A stretch of DNA of 64,000 nt from Ascaris suum (Eukaryota; Nematoda; Chromadorea; Rhabditida; Ascarididae), in NCBI GenBank assembly GCA_013433145.1, contig CM024184.1, positions 4,464,137-4,528,136 of the forward strand, written 5' to 3'. Under the pieces are notes generated by a model. That model was not told the DNA's origin. It saw only the letters and a list, made by a program, of their open reading frames with translations, and did no database searches. Each line of letters opens with the position of its first letter. Position 1 is the first letter of the stretch. Below, piece by piece: positions 26,996 to 56,450 of the stretch. A program made the translations under genes and the position numbers.

Positions 26996-29066
26996 AGAAC
27001 ATATAGACTATGCATTACCTTCAAGTTCTTAGTTATGTTCTAAATGCTCATTCAACCTTAACGCGATGACGTTACATCCTTTTTTCAATGAACATTTTCT
27101 GGTTTTCTTCTCCGTGGATTTCCTCGAAGATGGAAGGCTTCTTCTCTTTAAAAAGTGCGGCTCTCCCATTAGTGACATTTCACTCACTCTATCTAACTGA
27201 TATAATTTATCATTTTAGAAGTTAGCCGTAGAAATGTCGATAGCGTTCATCGCTTCTGGATGAAATATAAGTAGACAAGAGGGAATGAATAAATAAATAA
27301 ATAAATAAACAAATTAATTAACAAATTAATTAATAGGTGCATAAACAAATAAATAAAATAAATGTATATCAAGGATCGATGATAAGATCTGGTTCAAAGA
27401 TCTGTGATAAACTCTGTATGTGTATATCTTATAGGAAGTATATATTTGAGATTATTTCATACCTAATATTCTATTCTCTCGTATAGACATTCGTATTCTC
27501 TATAGCTCAAAATATTTCAGTCGACAAAAATGAGTCGGCTGTTCGATCATCTTTGAGGCAATTCGAAAATCGAGAATGGACAACGAACATTCAAAAAATT
27601 AAGTGATACAAAGAATATATTTGCAGTAAAACCAATAAAATAGATTCACTTCGATTTTTGTCGATTTTCTGAGAGCATAATTTATGATTAGTGAATAGTT
27701 TTATAACGAAAAGAAAAGCTCTTCTTCATGTAAATATTTCCTACCAAATTGATTAATAACGTTGAAAAAATTTGTTTCTTTTTGGAAAATTTTGGAATTT
27801 AATAGTTTCATATATACGATTTCACATACACTTTTTCCTACATCTTAAAAGAATATTATCATACGATTACTTTTTTTTTTGATCATTGCAAATTATATAT
27901 TTTGTTGCTGAGATTTTCGATCATTCATAAAGTGTTTTTTTTTTTTGCTTTGGATGAACGTCATCCCTTAAATGAATGTATCCGATCCTATTATTGAAAA
28001 TATTTTGAAATCTAGAAAAAGAAAATGTTTTAAAATTGTCTTCTATCATCAATAATATTTCCGCTTTAAAATTTATTTATTTATTGAGGTTTGAATGTGA
28101 TTGATGCAAAAATTGCACGAATAAGCTGTCAGTAAAGCAAAGGCCGGTACCATCTCCCAGAATGCATCGATATACAAATTTCCGAAAAACTCTTAAATAT
28201 TCCTACTTTTTTTGCATATTCGCACTTGAGCGGAAATATGCAAAAAGCTTATGTGTACTTTTGCAAATTTTTGCAACAATACATTGCATAAATGTCTCAT
28301 CCCCGTGTTTGTATGTGTTCGAGTCTGTCTACACATCCGTTTGTCTGATGGTCCCAAACTTATCTTCTGGTTTATTCATCGAAAAAATATTCCGAACACT
28401 GAGGCTAGAGTATCACAGGAGGATTAAGAGAATTCTGTCCTCAAGGGCTGGGAAGACCAGCTGCAGGGTACTTGTTGAAACTTTTGTAAGCTCTGGCGCC
28501 ACTTCAAGGATCTCGGAATGTCCCACTTCAAAGGTAATGAAAATCACATCATGTCGATCCTTCGAGAGGTTCTATTTTTTGAGAATGTTCCGAGAATTTC
28601 TAGAATGACTTCATGGGCAAATTAACGGGAAAGTAAGAGACAGCATTTCATTGTTCAATGAGCCATGTGGTTTAATCACTCGAAGAATCACCTCACCATT
28701 CAAGAATAAAACATGCATGAAACATTCATCGAAATTATGCAGGAAATGAGCACTTGTTTAAAATGGGAAGCGCTATAGGCGCAAAGTCATATCCGTTGCG
28801 CGTATAAGAGAAGATTTTAGTTTATCTCCAATATGCAGAAAAATATCAATCAATTAGGAAAATATAGTTTCTTTTATGTACAAATATTTATTGCGTATGA
28901 TTCTTCAAACTTTCATGGATGCCATTTTCATAGAAAATCTTCTTCGACGAAATCTTCCCTCAGAAATTGATAACAACGAATATTCACAAATGAAAACATA
29001 TGATACAAAACAGTACAATTCCAAAAATGGCATCTAACGACGACTACTGCCTTCGCTCTCAACTGA

Positions 29067-29714
29067 TCCAATGATTCTGCGATTGAAGCAAGAAAAGCGA
29101 GGAAGGTGGAGAAAGAGCACGGATGTCTAAACGGTGCCAACACTTCGAAGTATCTGGATCGGAGGAACTGGTTTGTACAAAAAAATAATACCACCTTCGC
29201 CGTAAACCTCTATGATCGCTATAGTAAGTAACAAACAGTAAATAGTAAACATCGTTATATTTTACCACTTTGGATGCAGTTTGCCTCGAGGAAATTTCAT
29301 AATCACTTCATTGATTACTCAAAATTTGCAACATACGCAGAATTAAAGGACAACAGCCAAACGTTTCTATTGAAAAGCGGCATATTTAAGCATTCAATGC
29401 AACAATAATTCCGTAAAGTGTTTTTTGATTCACTTCGATAATGTGCACAACGCCAATGCATACTTCCTATTTTAATTTCTTTTAGTCGAGCTCAAATTTC
29501 ACCGTGGAAAATCAGAAGGGAGGAAACTAGTTTAAATATAGGCGAAGAATCTGGTTTAAATCTTCATATGGAAATGGGTTCAACGAGACTCGATGAAACC
29601 AAAATGGACGATCTGATCGGAAATCAAAGCCTTGGAAAACGTTTCCAGAAAGTTTCTTTAAAAAGTGTACAAGGAATGTCAGTCTTATTGGCACTTTTTA
29701 TTAGCATATATTAG
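29067..29714 (+). CDS. Probable 3' end of an unrecognised plus-strand gene (two exon-like frames)
   Basis: Frame 1 (29067-29223) is open and protein-like, with SKYLDRRNWFVQKNNTTFAV, and ends at a consensus donor TATA|GTAAGT. Frame 2 follows the acceptor TTCTTTTAG and runs 29486-29714. It reads ISPWKIRREETSLNIGEESG, then MEMGSTRLDETKMDDL, and ends with a hydrophobic tail and TAG; a donor AGT|GTACAA at 29666 is also possible. The two frames do not join in matching phase (donor phase 1, acceptor phase 2), so they belong to different splice forms or at least one boundary is wrong. No ATG exon was located and the family is not recognised. The gene would be tail-to-tail with the BTB gene, about 330 bases away. 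Confidence 0.3.
29697..29702 (-). terminator. AATAAA poly(A) signal, likely of the BTB gene
   Basis: TTTATT on plus is AATAAA on minus, 345 bases after the BTB stop codon. It overlaps the end of the plus-strand frame at 29486-29714. Confidence 0.35.
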
Positions 29715-30046
29715 CGCTACCATAGCTACTATTGTCTTTCGACTGCTTTCGAATGACGGAGGCACTATGCACATAAGCGTATTTCTGATTGCTTGAAAAT
29801 CAATCGACATTAAAGCACATTCTTCGATGAAATAAGCAGCGATCAATCCTCCGAGAATGAGGAAACATTCGGATTCGTTCGTTTTTATGTCGTCGGTATT
29901 CGCAATTACTTCTATCCAGGAAGCAGTGCCATTTGTTCATGAGCTATACATTGTGCACTAAATATGAGCAATAGGTATTGGCGAAGGAATAAAAAACTTG
30001 CAGAGCATACCGAAGGAAATACAGAATATACGGCAATACGATGCTA

Positions 30047-35914
<5,868 letters not shown>

Positions 35915-36422
35915 CCTATGTATTGACTGGTTTGTTACTGTTCGGCAGATGTGATCGGATATTGCCTCAAGCATTGCCTGTTACAATTGGAATTAAGGAT
36001 GGAGGCGATGCAATAAGTGCGCTATATCGTTCCTTAATCGCCAACCTCAACGATAAGATCCGAATATACCTTCAAGGTTGGCGGCCGAAATCATCTTTGC
36101 TCTTCTGCTCATCGCTCAAACAACGCTATTTGATGCGAACTAAGGAATTTTTAATAGCTGAAACATTTCAAAATAAGTTTTGATAAAGGTAATTATTATA
36201 CTTGCCTCAACACCTAAATACCTAAAAACTGGCAATATTTCACCTAGAAAATGAAACGGCAATGACGATTGCGAGGAAGATATAAGGAATTCGGCGATCT
36301 TTCAAGTTGTTATATTTTGATGACGACTTTGGCTAATTCGACTTCCATGATTATTTATATCCACTATTTTTTCGATGGTTTTTTGGAATACCTTCCAAAT
36401 TTAAAGAAAAATGAGTGATTTT

Positions 36423-36428
36423 TTTATT
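36423..36428 (-). terminator. AATAAA poly(A) signal of the GPCR gene
   Basis: TTTATT on plus is AATAAA on minus, 12 bases after the GPCR stop codon (TAA, 36443-36441). Such a compact 3' UTR suits a gene followed closely by another on the same strand. Confidence 0.5.
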
Positions 36429-36440
36429 CAGTTGTTTTTT

Positions 36441-46547
<10,107 letters not shown>

Positions 46548-47141
46548 AATTAATAATTCATTAATTAACAGATGTGGTCGTCAAAATCTACAGGAAACAA
46601 ACACAATTGGGATGCAAAATAATAAGCCCCCCTTTCTTTCCTCTAGAAGTGAATTTTCGCATTGCAGTCATATAGAATTTTCTATATCCACTTAATTTCA
46701 GTTCATTTAGATTGTGCGTTTTGGGAAAATTTATGTATGATATTCGCATTTAAAAACGAAGAGTTTCAGAATTTCTCTTCCAAAATTTCACTGATTTTAT
46801 GCTCGTAATTTCTGATGAATACTCCCCCACTCTCTTGACGTCCATAATGCAAGAAAACACCTGACGGATGAAATGTGTTGGCGGAAAATGTAGAATCCTT
46901 AAATATGAAAAGCTTACTTCGAATAGAAGATACTCAACGATTATCATATCTAGCAATGGAAAGCACCTATAGACGAGTAGCAATTTCACTCGAAAAATGC
47001 GCTTTTCGTAGTGTTGAACGCATGTACACAAAAGTTTTTCACTCTGCTAGGAGGGGTGAAGGGGGGAGGAGGGAAGGGGAGGAGAGGCAGGAAGAGGCGA
47101 GATATGAGAAAAATTCCTCATGAGAAAAGGTTCCACCAAAC

Positions 47142-47335
47142 TGCCAAAAGTTGGCAGAATGCCTAGAAGAGAGAATTTTGAAAATTGGCAAGTTGCCGGA
47201 ATTGTAGATGCTTAGTTCACTGGCAAAATCTTGAGCTGTGGTGTTGTTCGTAACAATATCCACATAATCTATGAGTATAATTTCACTCCAATTTGAATAA
47301 TTTTTCAGTAATAGTATAATGTTGTGAACTTCCAT
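47142..47335 (-). other. Possible N-terminal exon of the GPCR
   Basis: It starts with ATG and encodes a segment with several N-glycosylation sequons (NYS, NWS, NNT, NTT), as expected for a receptor ectodomain. A weak donor (CA|GTTTGG, 47142/47141) is phase 2 and would join in frame to the TTTCAG acceptor at 46534, just before the conserved YNLIHPY that leads into TM1. Chance cannot be excluded. Confidence 0.3.
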
Positions 47336-50300
47336 TGAATTATCCGTTTGTCTGTTAGCATTGCATTCATTTTGGAAGTTACGAATGCAATTAGGAAAGC
47401 TTTTTTTTGCAATAAATCGAAATGCAAATCATTTCTTTCGTAAAATTAAAGAAAAATTCTATCGAAGTATTCTTTAGATATGTGAGGACAAATAAATTAA
47501 CTATCATTGCAAGCAGTTTTTAATTTAAGGTGGGAAAAAATTTTCGAAGAATCTCGCTGCTTAATTAAAGATCGAACGATGAAATATTGAAAAAGAGAGT
47601 GCAATCTTCAATTCGACGTTTGTTAATTATTTTAAACGATTAAATGGAATTGAAATTTGTTAATTGAACAAGTCGATTTAGGTGCTTCAAAGTTAGCGAT
47701 GAGCGACTTCTAGAAGAAAGATGAGATGTTTACTTATATTCGTTACTTTTTTCTGATAGTTATTGTGATCTCTAGATGAACCGGTAATCCTCTTTTTTTT
47801 CACAGGTTATTGAGTATATTTCATCCTAGGAAGTGTATCTTCTTTATTCAACTAGGCGTAGTTTATCGAGGAACTTGTCGCCTCTTTCTGCCTTCTCCCA
47901 TCATCCTTTTATCATCTTCGGCACAAAATGTGGTGTTGAGGAATGCACTCCTTAACGCTTTATAATATATCGGAGAGGACAAGTTGAAACGAAAGTGATA
48001 TAAGCCTCACTGAGACAATTCGTTCATTGAAGGTATTTCCTTCTCTTATTTCCTATAACACCTTGTTTCTTACCTTTTATTTTTCATTCGTGAATTTTGC
48101 CTCAAATGTCTCAAATGAGCATCTGAGCATCTTATTTTTTTTCTTCCACATTTATGGAAAAAATTTCTTTGTCTCCAATATGAACAAATTTGTCTCAAAT
48201 CAACATCTTATTTCTCACACTACCTTTAAAAAAAACATATTTTTCTTCCGCAAACAACAACTTTTTCGTTTTGCATTTGAGAAATTTCTATGGAATTTTG
48301 TCTCAAATCTTCGAGAAATTATTTCGATTTTATTTCTTCTTTTGTGAAAAAAAAAAGTGATTCGAAAAATTGATGAACTTTTCGAAGAAAACGAATCGAC
48401 TCTATGTTTATTCTTTAGATTAGTTGACCTTTTGTATGCTTTGATTAGCAGTTGTTAAATTAATTCAACATTTACGCATTTGTCTATTCGAAACATCCTC
48501 TCTTTTTTGAGTGACATAGAAAAATCTCATTCGCTTCTTTTTCAAGGAAGTAAGTGAATAGCAGCTGCGCCCAATATTTCGACGAGTTAATTTTAAAAAA
48601 ATACTCTTCAACAAATTTCATCGAAATTCGTTCCAATTTTTTCGTTTTTTATAATTTTTGAAATTTATACGTATAATAATATATGATATAAATCGATATG
48701 TGGGAAAAATTTTCATAAATTTTTCTGCAATAAATTTATATTTTAATTGTTGTATATTCAAAAATTTCATTCACTTACGATGAATATTCGCGTAGAGTAT
48801 TTTCTAAGCGGCCGAATAATTACGATCGAAGAGTGGTGGATCGTTCTCGCATTCCATTTAAAAAAAAACAACAACAATACTCTCATATAGCATACATCTG
48901 AAATGGCAATTGAAATTCTTTTGTTGATTCTAAAATCGATGAAATTCAACGATCGAAATAATGTCGTCGATCATAGATTAGCATTCATTTTTCGATTAAC
49001 GTTGTTTGATATTCAATAATTATATTCATCGGTTTTTTTTTTAAACGTACATAATTTTATTTATATTTTTTTCTACTTTAGCATCCGGGAAGGAAATATG
49101 TGAGCATTTCGTTCTTTTAAAATATTCCATTTTCTATTAGCCTCATAAAAAATATATTTTCATTATTGCAGTTATATAATATCCTTGTGAAATGCAAATC
49201 AACGAAGTGCAGTTGAAAAAAAAAAGGATAAAGTGTCGTTAAAGGCATTTCGGTTATTTCAAAGCTTGAATACATATCTTCCATATTTTATAAACCGATC
49301 TTTCCTATTAGGGCTATAGAAAAAGCAATTTTAAAGCAATGTGCTTCCCCGAAAATGGAACTCGTTGATTAGAAAATAAATTGCTAAGCAGAATTTAGCG
49401 ATATCGAAACTAAATGTGAATATGAATATAATTAGTATTTTATCACAGATCTCATATGATTAACTGTACTTAGCAGTAAAGCAGTAAACAGTTTGACTTA
49501 TAAGGATTCAAGAACGTTGCAATAAAACTGATACACGTCATAGAGGAAATGAAAGCCTAAATCTGATGCTATTGAAACCAACAATTAATCGCAATTAGAT
49601 ATGCAAAATAATCATACTATAATGTACAATTAGTAATGAAATATCAATTATGAGAACTAAAATTATAGGAATAGATTTTTTCATACTATGACGACAATTG
49701 AAAATGACGAAACGAAATTCATATCCGAAAACAAAACGAATGCCGAAATTCGAAAGAATCAATTCAATTCTTAACAAAGAAATTCATCCGGAAATTTATA
49801 AATGAAACTGAAAAAAAGGTAAGACAACAAATTGAGGGATTCCTTTATAATTCTGCGAGGACAATCAATGATCATCAATAAAAAGCTATGCAACATGCTT
49901 TAAAAAATGCAGCTATATATAGGCCTACATACATGTATGTAGGAAAGATAAGCAATCGAATACAGGTACGTGGGAAAGGCACGGAACCGAATGGTTGTGA
50001 CGTAGCGTTAACGCTCAAGACGCAATTACGAGAGATCTGGAGGTATTGAAACGTGAGTGTGAAACGAATTATTTGTCTAGCGCTCATAGCAATTCTTTGC
50101 ATAAGCAGAGATCGATCAGCCTCGCCTACCAACCTCATCGTGGTTTTTTCACTCCAAATAACTGGAGGAAGCTATTTCTCCTCCTTTCCTAACTTCCTCT
50201 CGAACCTGTTTCCCTCCTTCCTTCCATACCCGGAACTCATCCCCGTCCAAGAGTTCCTCTATTAATAGAAAACACCTCGCCACCTTGACACCGCTGTTAT

Positions 50301-53300
50301 CTCTGACCAACACAGCACCAATATGTATTGTACCAAGTTGCAAGTGTTTTATTGATCACATCTGTGTTATTGATGGTGTATACACCACACAAACCGATGA
50401 ATGATCCGCATAAAGATGAGTAAAATTGATAGTCTCAAATAAAAATTTTAAGCAACTGTCAATAAAATAAACAGCTGTCAATAAGCCATCAATGTACAGC
50501 CAACACAACTACACGACATATTATATGAACAATGCAACAAACAACTTCAGAGAGTCAATGCAATTTTTAAGAAATAATGTAATGTAGTTAACTTTACAAG
50601 TTTATTTTTTATGCGCATGCGTAAATTTGCATATGCAAATTGCTAACGTAAAGAGTATTACTATAACGAATTCATGTCCGCATATATGCAGGCATGTCTT
50701 TGTGTGGGGCATTTAGCGTCTGCTTGTTAATTTGAATCGAAGAAATACTAAGAAATTTGATGTGTATAATTTGCATTTAAGTATGACCTGTTATAGCTAT
50801 TTGCTGGTTGATCGACCAATTTCGAAATTTGAATATCTGCAAAAATTTTGCTGCCGATCGGAATTGTTGGTCGGCTGAGAGGACAAAAGAATACATCAAC
50901 CCGATTTTTTTTTCTTCAAATCTGCACTTGCAGCTCAAAAATCTTTTCGAACTGCAGCGTACAAATTATTCGTATTCTTCTTATACATCCAAAGCGACTG
51001 GTGAAAAATACGGCAGAGAAGCTAAACTGATAAACTCTTTACCAATCGTTTTATCATATCAGCTAATAATTAAGCAATTCGCAAATTTACAAAAATAAAT
51101 ATTAAACGCTTAACAATTGCAATGCAAAGACGAATAAAAATGCAATGTTGCAAAAATCGCTTTTAAGTATTGCATTAGCTCAGCTGTGTAATAGAAAGAA
51201 GTCGCAAATTTAATGCTGCGTTTAAATAATAGAAATAAGAAATAATTTAAATAACAGCTGTATAATAGAAATTCAAGCAATGGGAAAAGAATAGCAGGAC
51301 AAATTAGTGTTAGTTGACTCATTGTGAAACGGTGTGGTTAGGAATTCTCAAGTTTTCCTTCTTCTTGCCGACGTCCTCATCTTCTCCGTCGCCCCTCTCT
51401 TCTTCCTTCTCCTCTGCCATCCCATCTCCTTCATCTTTCTTATTAGCTTATCTCCACGTCTACGACGTTTAATAGGCAAGTAGTTTCAGTGACTGTGTGT
51501 AGATGGAGGAATGGCCAAGCAAAGAAGTTGAGAAAACCTCTATGGTTGAAATAAATAATCCATTATTACAGTACTACATGAATCAACTAACAAGTAAATA
51601 AATAAATAAATAAGTAATTCAAAAAACTTATATAAATAACACAAGAATATTAAAGCAAACGTTTCTTCAGCACACTAAAATAGAGTTTAATAAAACAGCG
51701 ACATAGCCTATGAATACTTTAATTGTTAAAAGGTCGGTAATAATGATAGGAAGATCGATTTTTAAAGCAATAAAAACTTTTTCATTATTGTGCACATGAA
51801 GAATGCTACGTAAAAATTGGAACAAACTAATCAGATTTTTTTTCTGCCGATGATGGAGGTGATGATAATGATAGTATCCACTCTAGCAAGGAGGAATTCT
51901 CGGCATTTTTATTACAGATGAAAAGCACAGGTATCATTTAAGAAAACGTTGCAAATTTCTAAGTGAAATAGTGGAAAAGAAGAATCTAATGAGGTTGTTT
52001 GAAATTTCCCAGACGTTGATGTCAATAATTAGAGAATTGTTGAAAGTGAAAAAGCTTTTAATATTGTTGAAATCCCTAGCATAATTTCAACACCTTGCTT
52101 AGTTCGAAATTCACATCTTGTTTACTTCAATCAAAAGAGACGAAAGTTTATGATCGAAATGCCCCACTGTTTTCTCCTCTTCAATAATACAAATGGCACT
52201 GATAGAAAATATACTTTTCAATAGCGAAGTAAACATATACATAAATAAATGACAAGAAAAGCAATCATGTAATGTGTCACTGATATATATTTACGATAAC
52301 GTTCCATTCATACCGTCCACGTCTATTAATCTCGGAAAATAATGCCTAATTTACGCATATATTCGAAAAAATGCTTTGTAAAAACAACTTCATTAAATAA
52401 TTCACTAATAAAGCAAGATGAACTCGAAGATGTATTTCAACGTTCAATCACTAACACTTTTCATCTCGGTGACTTTCTATTCATTTATGTTATAAAAGCT
52501 TCAACGTAACGCATCTTTTTAATGGAGTTGGGGCAGTGCCTCGTTTTGCAGTCCTTCCCCCACCCCCCCCCCCCTTATCCCTTTCCTTCGCTTCACCTCT
52601 CACTCCCTTCCTCTAAGTACAACAATTTCATCGTCAAGTGTACGCAGCAGTACTTTTACAATTCACCGAATGGATTATTCGTAAATAATTAAGTTTTTTT
52701 TTTTTGCTGATTTCTCTGACTCTATAATGACCAACGAATCCAGTATAGAGGCGCTGTTCAAGCTGTAGTAAAATGCAAGCAAACTTTAAGCACCGTATTC
52801 ACTAGCATATTATGAATATTCAATGCAGCGAGCCTTCTCCAAGACTAATATAAATGGTCGGCATAAGATGCTCATTAAAATCAGCATATTTATCCAGCTT
52901 GGCAACAATAATTTCCGATCAGTGAGATACATAATAAATACATATGTACATACGTATACATATGTATAGCGATGACGCCAATAAAATGACTTAATTAATA
53001 AAAACAGAGCAATAAGCGAAAGTCGAGATTGATAACTTGGCATTTTCGTTTTCGAGAATCGTTGATGAAATAAGTGACGCCTCCTTACTTCATCGACTAA
53101 TCGATATTCATATTTTTTGAGATACCTATTTCAAATGCATCGTTTGTCACTTGTTTGGAAAAATGCATCACTTTGTCGACAAAATGGAGCAACGTTGAAG
53201 TGTACTTTTCCTTATAATCATTGATTCCTTTACACACATCACTGCCATAGAAAGTAATCCATAATAAATGAAAAAAAAATTTCTACAATAGCTTCCACGA

Positions 53301-56300
53301 TGCGAGGTTTTTCTTACAACGATATATGAAAGGACAATATAAATTACATATTTAGACGTATTTTTGCGTAGAAAAGATTTATTTAATACTTCTTCAAAGC
53401 CGAAAATTTTTCCTCTATGAAGTTATAAAGTTATTGATTTTTTGGCAAAGTATCGTATCAAAAAAAGATTGAAAATTTTTTTTCAGTGATATGTTTTAAC
53501 TTAGAATTAATATTTCTATAGCGTAAAAATTAGTGGAATTTCTTAGTCGTAACTTTTGAGCCTTAAAAAGTTAAATTGCGTAACTCATAGATATCCGCTT
53601 AATGGCGCATGTAACGGATGCTTCCGCATCAATCATTGCCACTAAAAAATTTAAAAACTAATAAAGATCTATCATTTACAGTGTTCCGTGAGATAAAGTA
53701 ATATTTCTTGCCTCAGAAAAATGAAATATATGGTCAATCTAGATTAAAATCTCTTCTCCACACCTGTGAAACGAATATTGGGCTTCTCTTCGTTTTTTAC
53801 AAGCTTTTGCAAATTTGCGGATTCCAGTAAGATTGTTTGCGATCTATGTTGCTGCATGTATATGTGTGGGCGTCTGTGCTTTTCAACTCAACAGAGTCAA
53901 TTCCGATGCGAATCTAGCTAGCAAACCTATTGAAATGAATGCATGCTTTCAAAGTGAAAGAGGAACAATATAATAATCGTCGCGATCGATTGGCTCATTA
54001 CTTCAATATCTCTGGTGATCCATCAGTTCAGGAGTAAATATGGGAGACTACGCATTTGATGAGTTCTACGGAAATGCCAGAAAATGGGCTATTTGAAGTT
54101 GTTTTCTATAAGTGATCGGCTTAGTTAAATATATGAACATAATAGTGCATATGTTTCATTATTTATTGGCAATTTATGATGATAGCCAATCTGTTTAGAG
54201 AGCATGCAAAAGGGCACATCACATCAGCTGACACGCTTCTCCACTTGTTTTCCGCTGGGAGCAGTCTTCTCTTGCATTGAAGTTTTTTGCGTTATATTTT
54301 CAAAGGAAATGCTATTTTAATATTCTCTCTTGTATCGTTCACCCAGATAAAATTATCATTTCTCATGCAATTTTTGCATAAATTTTGCATCATTTCTGCT
54401 CGTTTTTTTTTTCTGCAAACTGAAAGATCGTCTGAAATTTGCAAAAACGTTGACAGACCTCTCAAAGATACCAAAAATGTTAACCGTTCCTTTGAGGCTG
54501 TCGGAAGTTTCATCAATCCTTCGCCCCATTCTTGATGCTAATACCGTTATTATTTCCATCAGCTGAGCCTCTAAGAAGCTGCTGATTGCCTCCGCATACG
54601 AAAATTTTTTTAACAGCAGAAATAGAGCGCATTTCACGAATAAAAAGTTGAGAAAATAAAACTTCGTCATAAATTATTAATGATAAAAAAGATCGAAAGA
54701 AAATTTTAAAAAGTAATTCAAATGTTGAGATCATAAATGATGGCGTTATCCTAGACGCAACATTTGTTGAAGTGAAATTATCGCCAGATATATTCTAATA
54801 CATCAAGCGGTATGATTCGTTTCCATCGTTCGAATTTTAGTTCCATTCAATATTAAATGAAAAACATTTTCGCTATTCCATAGAAAAATTCTGATTTAAT
54901 AGAAGGAGCCTTTTAGAAAAAAACATTTAATATCTCCATAAATATTGAAAAAAATTACGCTAAAATATATTTAGTAATCATTCAATGAAATAATTTATTG
55001 CAGAAATAAAATGAAATAAACCATTTTTATGAGAAATAATAAATGAAATCATCAAAAACAAAAAAAAAAAACTACTCAATTACATTGAACGACTCTTTTT
55101 TTTTGCACTATTTTTCCCGTAAATTAGCAAATTTAGAGTTTCAATTATTATTCGATTTAAAGAAATAACTAACAATTAAAATATGCAAATTTTTCGGCAT
55201 CTCATTTGTCATATTTATTCGAAATTTTCCTATATTATCATAAATAATGCAATAAAGAATTTTGCATTATTTATTCAAATATTCTTTTTGCAATAATGAG
55301 CACTCATCGTTGGCATAGTGCATCAAAGATCTATAAAAGATAATCTATCATAGTTTATGTTTCAATATAAAAACGTAAGCATCAAAATTAAATATTCAAT
55401 TATATTAAAACCATATATGAACAAATATGTATACAGTGAATAATAATTGTACTCAATTGATGAAATAATAAAAGATGAAAAAAAGAAAATATATGCAAAT
55501 TTCGATGAATTAAAATAAAGAACAAAATATTGTTAATAATAGGAAAGAATATCTAAGAAAAATATCTAACAGAAAAGAATATCTAACAAAATATTATAAT
55601 AACGAACAAGAAAAGAATATCTAATAGAAGAAACAAAGCGAAAAAATTCCGCAAAGAAATAAATGAAATGAAAAAAGTATAGGAGTAGAGTTTAACGCTC
55701 TTTGAACGTAAATTAATGCGTTTATATTTTAATTGGCTCAATCGATCGTATAAATCTTTTAGAAAAGATTCATTTCGATTGATAATCCGAACGATTTAAA
55801 TAAATTAATTACAAATGCAAAATTTATGCAAATATTTTCTCCACAATTAAATGTCAACATCTCATTTCAGAGTTAATGAATATATGACGCATATTATATC
55901 TATTAATTTTTCAACTCCAATCTTAATGATTTTATTATTGAAAATGACAAGCAGACAGACAAACATTTACAACCCTACAGACATAACGTGATTATAATGC
56001 AACTTCAGAGAGGAAATTCGCTACAGAGCATGATAAATACATAAAACTTGGTAATAATTCAATTCCAGTTATATTTTAGTATACGTAACATCATCGAAAT
56101 AATAGGTGGATGAAAGGTGTAAGCAAAAACTATCACCATATCTTATCACTTATCAGTTACACTTCGGTTACAAAACATATTTGCTAAAATTTATTATTAG
56201 TACGCTTATAAAAGATTATAGTTTACGCCTAATGGTAAGGAAAATCGTTAGTAGGAAAGCAGATGAAACACACATAGAACATTTCATAGGCAAATCGGCG

Positions 56301-56342
56301 CATCCTATAGTAGCCAAGAAGCGCAATCATGAGTGCATAATC

Positions 56343-56450
56343 GAATTGACGCATATATAATTTTAAAAAAAAAGTAATGATAAATTGACGTAAAAATTGA
56401 CGTAAAAAAAGTATATAATTTAAAATTGACGTATATATAAATATATAATG
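56343..56450. repeat. Short dispersed copies of ATTGACG(T)A
   Basis: Four copies of ATTGACG lie within about 110 bases, three of them followed by TA, separated by A/T-rich spacers. TGACGTA resembles a CRE half-element, but the low-complexity context makes slippage a simpler explanation. Confidence 0.5.

Noticed and set aside
28162..28608. 148-residue plus-strand open frame with an ATG
   Set aside because: Composition is Cys/Phe/Ser-rich without domain or clean splice sites. One frame of this length is expected by chance in this much sequence. It could still belong to the plus-strand gene ending at 29714.
50053..50265. Plus-strand frame with a signal-peptide-like N-terminus
   Set aside because: It begins at GTG with no ATG or acceptor, and the rest is translated pyrimidine-rich tract.
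51325..51480. Glu/Lys-rich minus-strand frame
   Set aside because: A polypurine tract that reads as acidic in one frame and basic in another; no independent evidence of coding.
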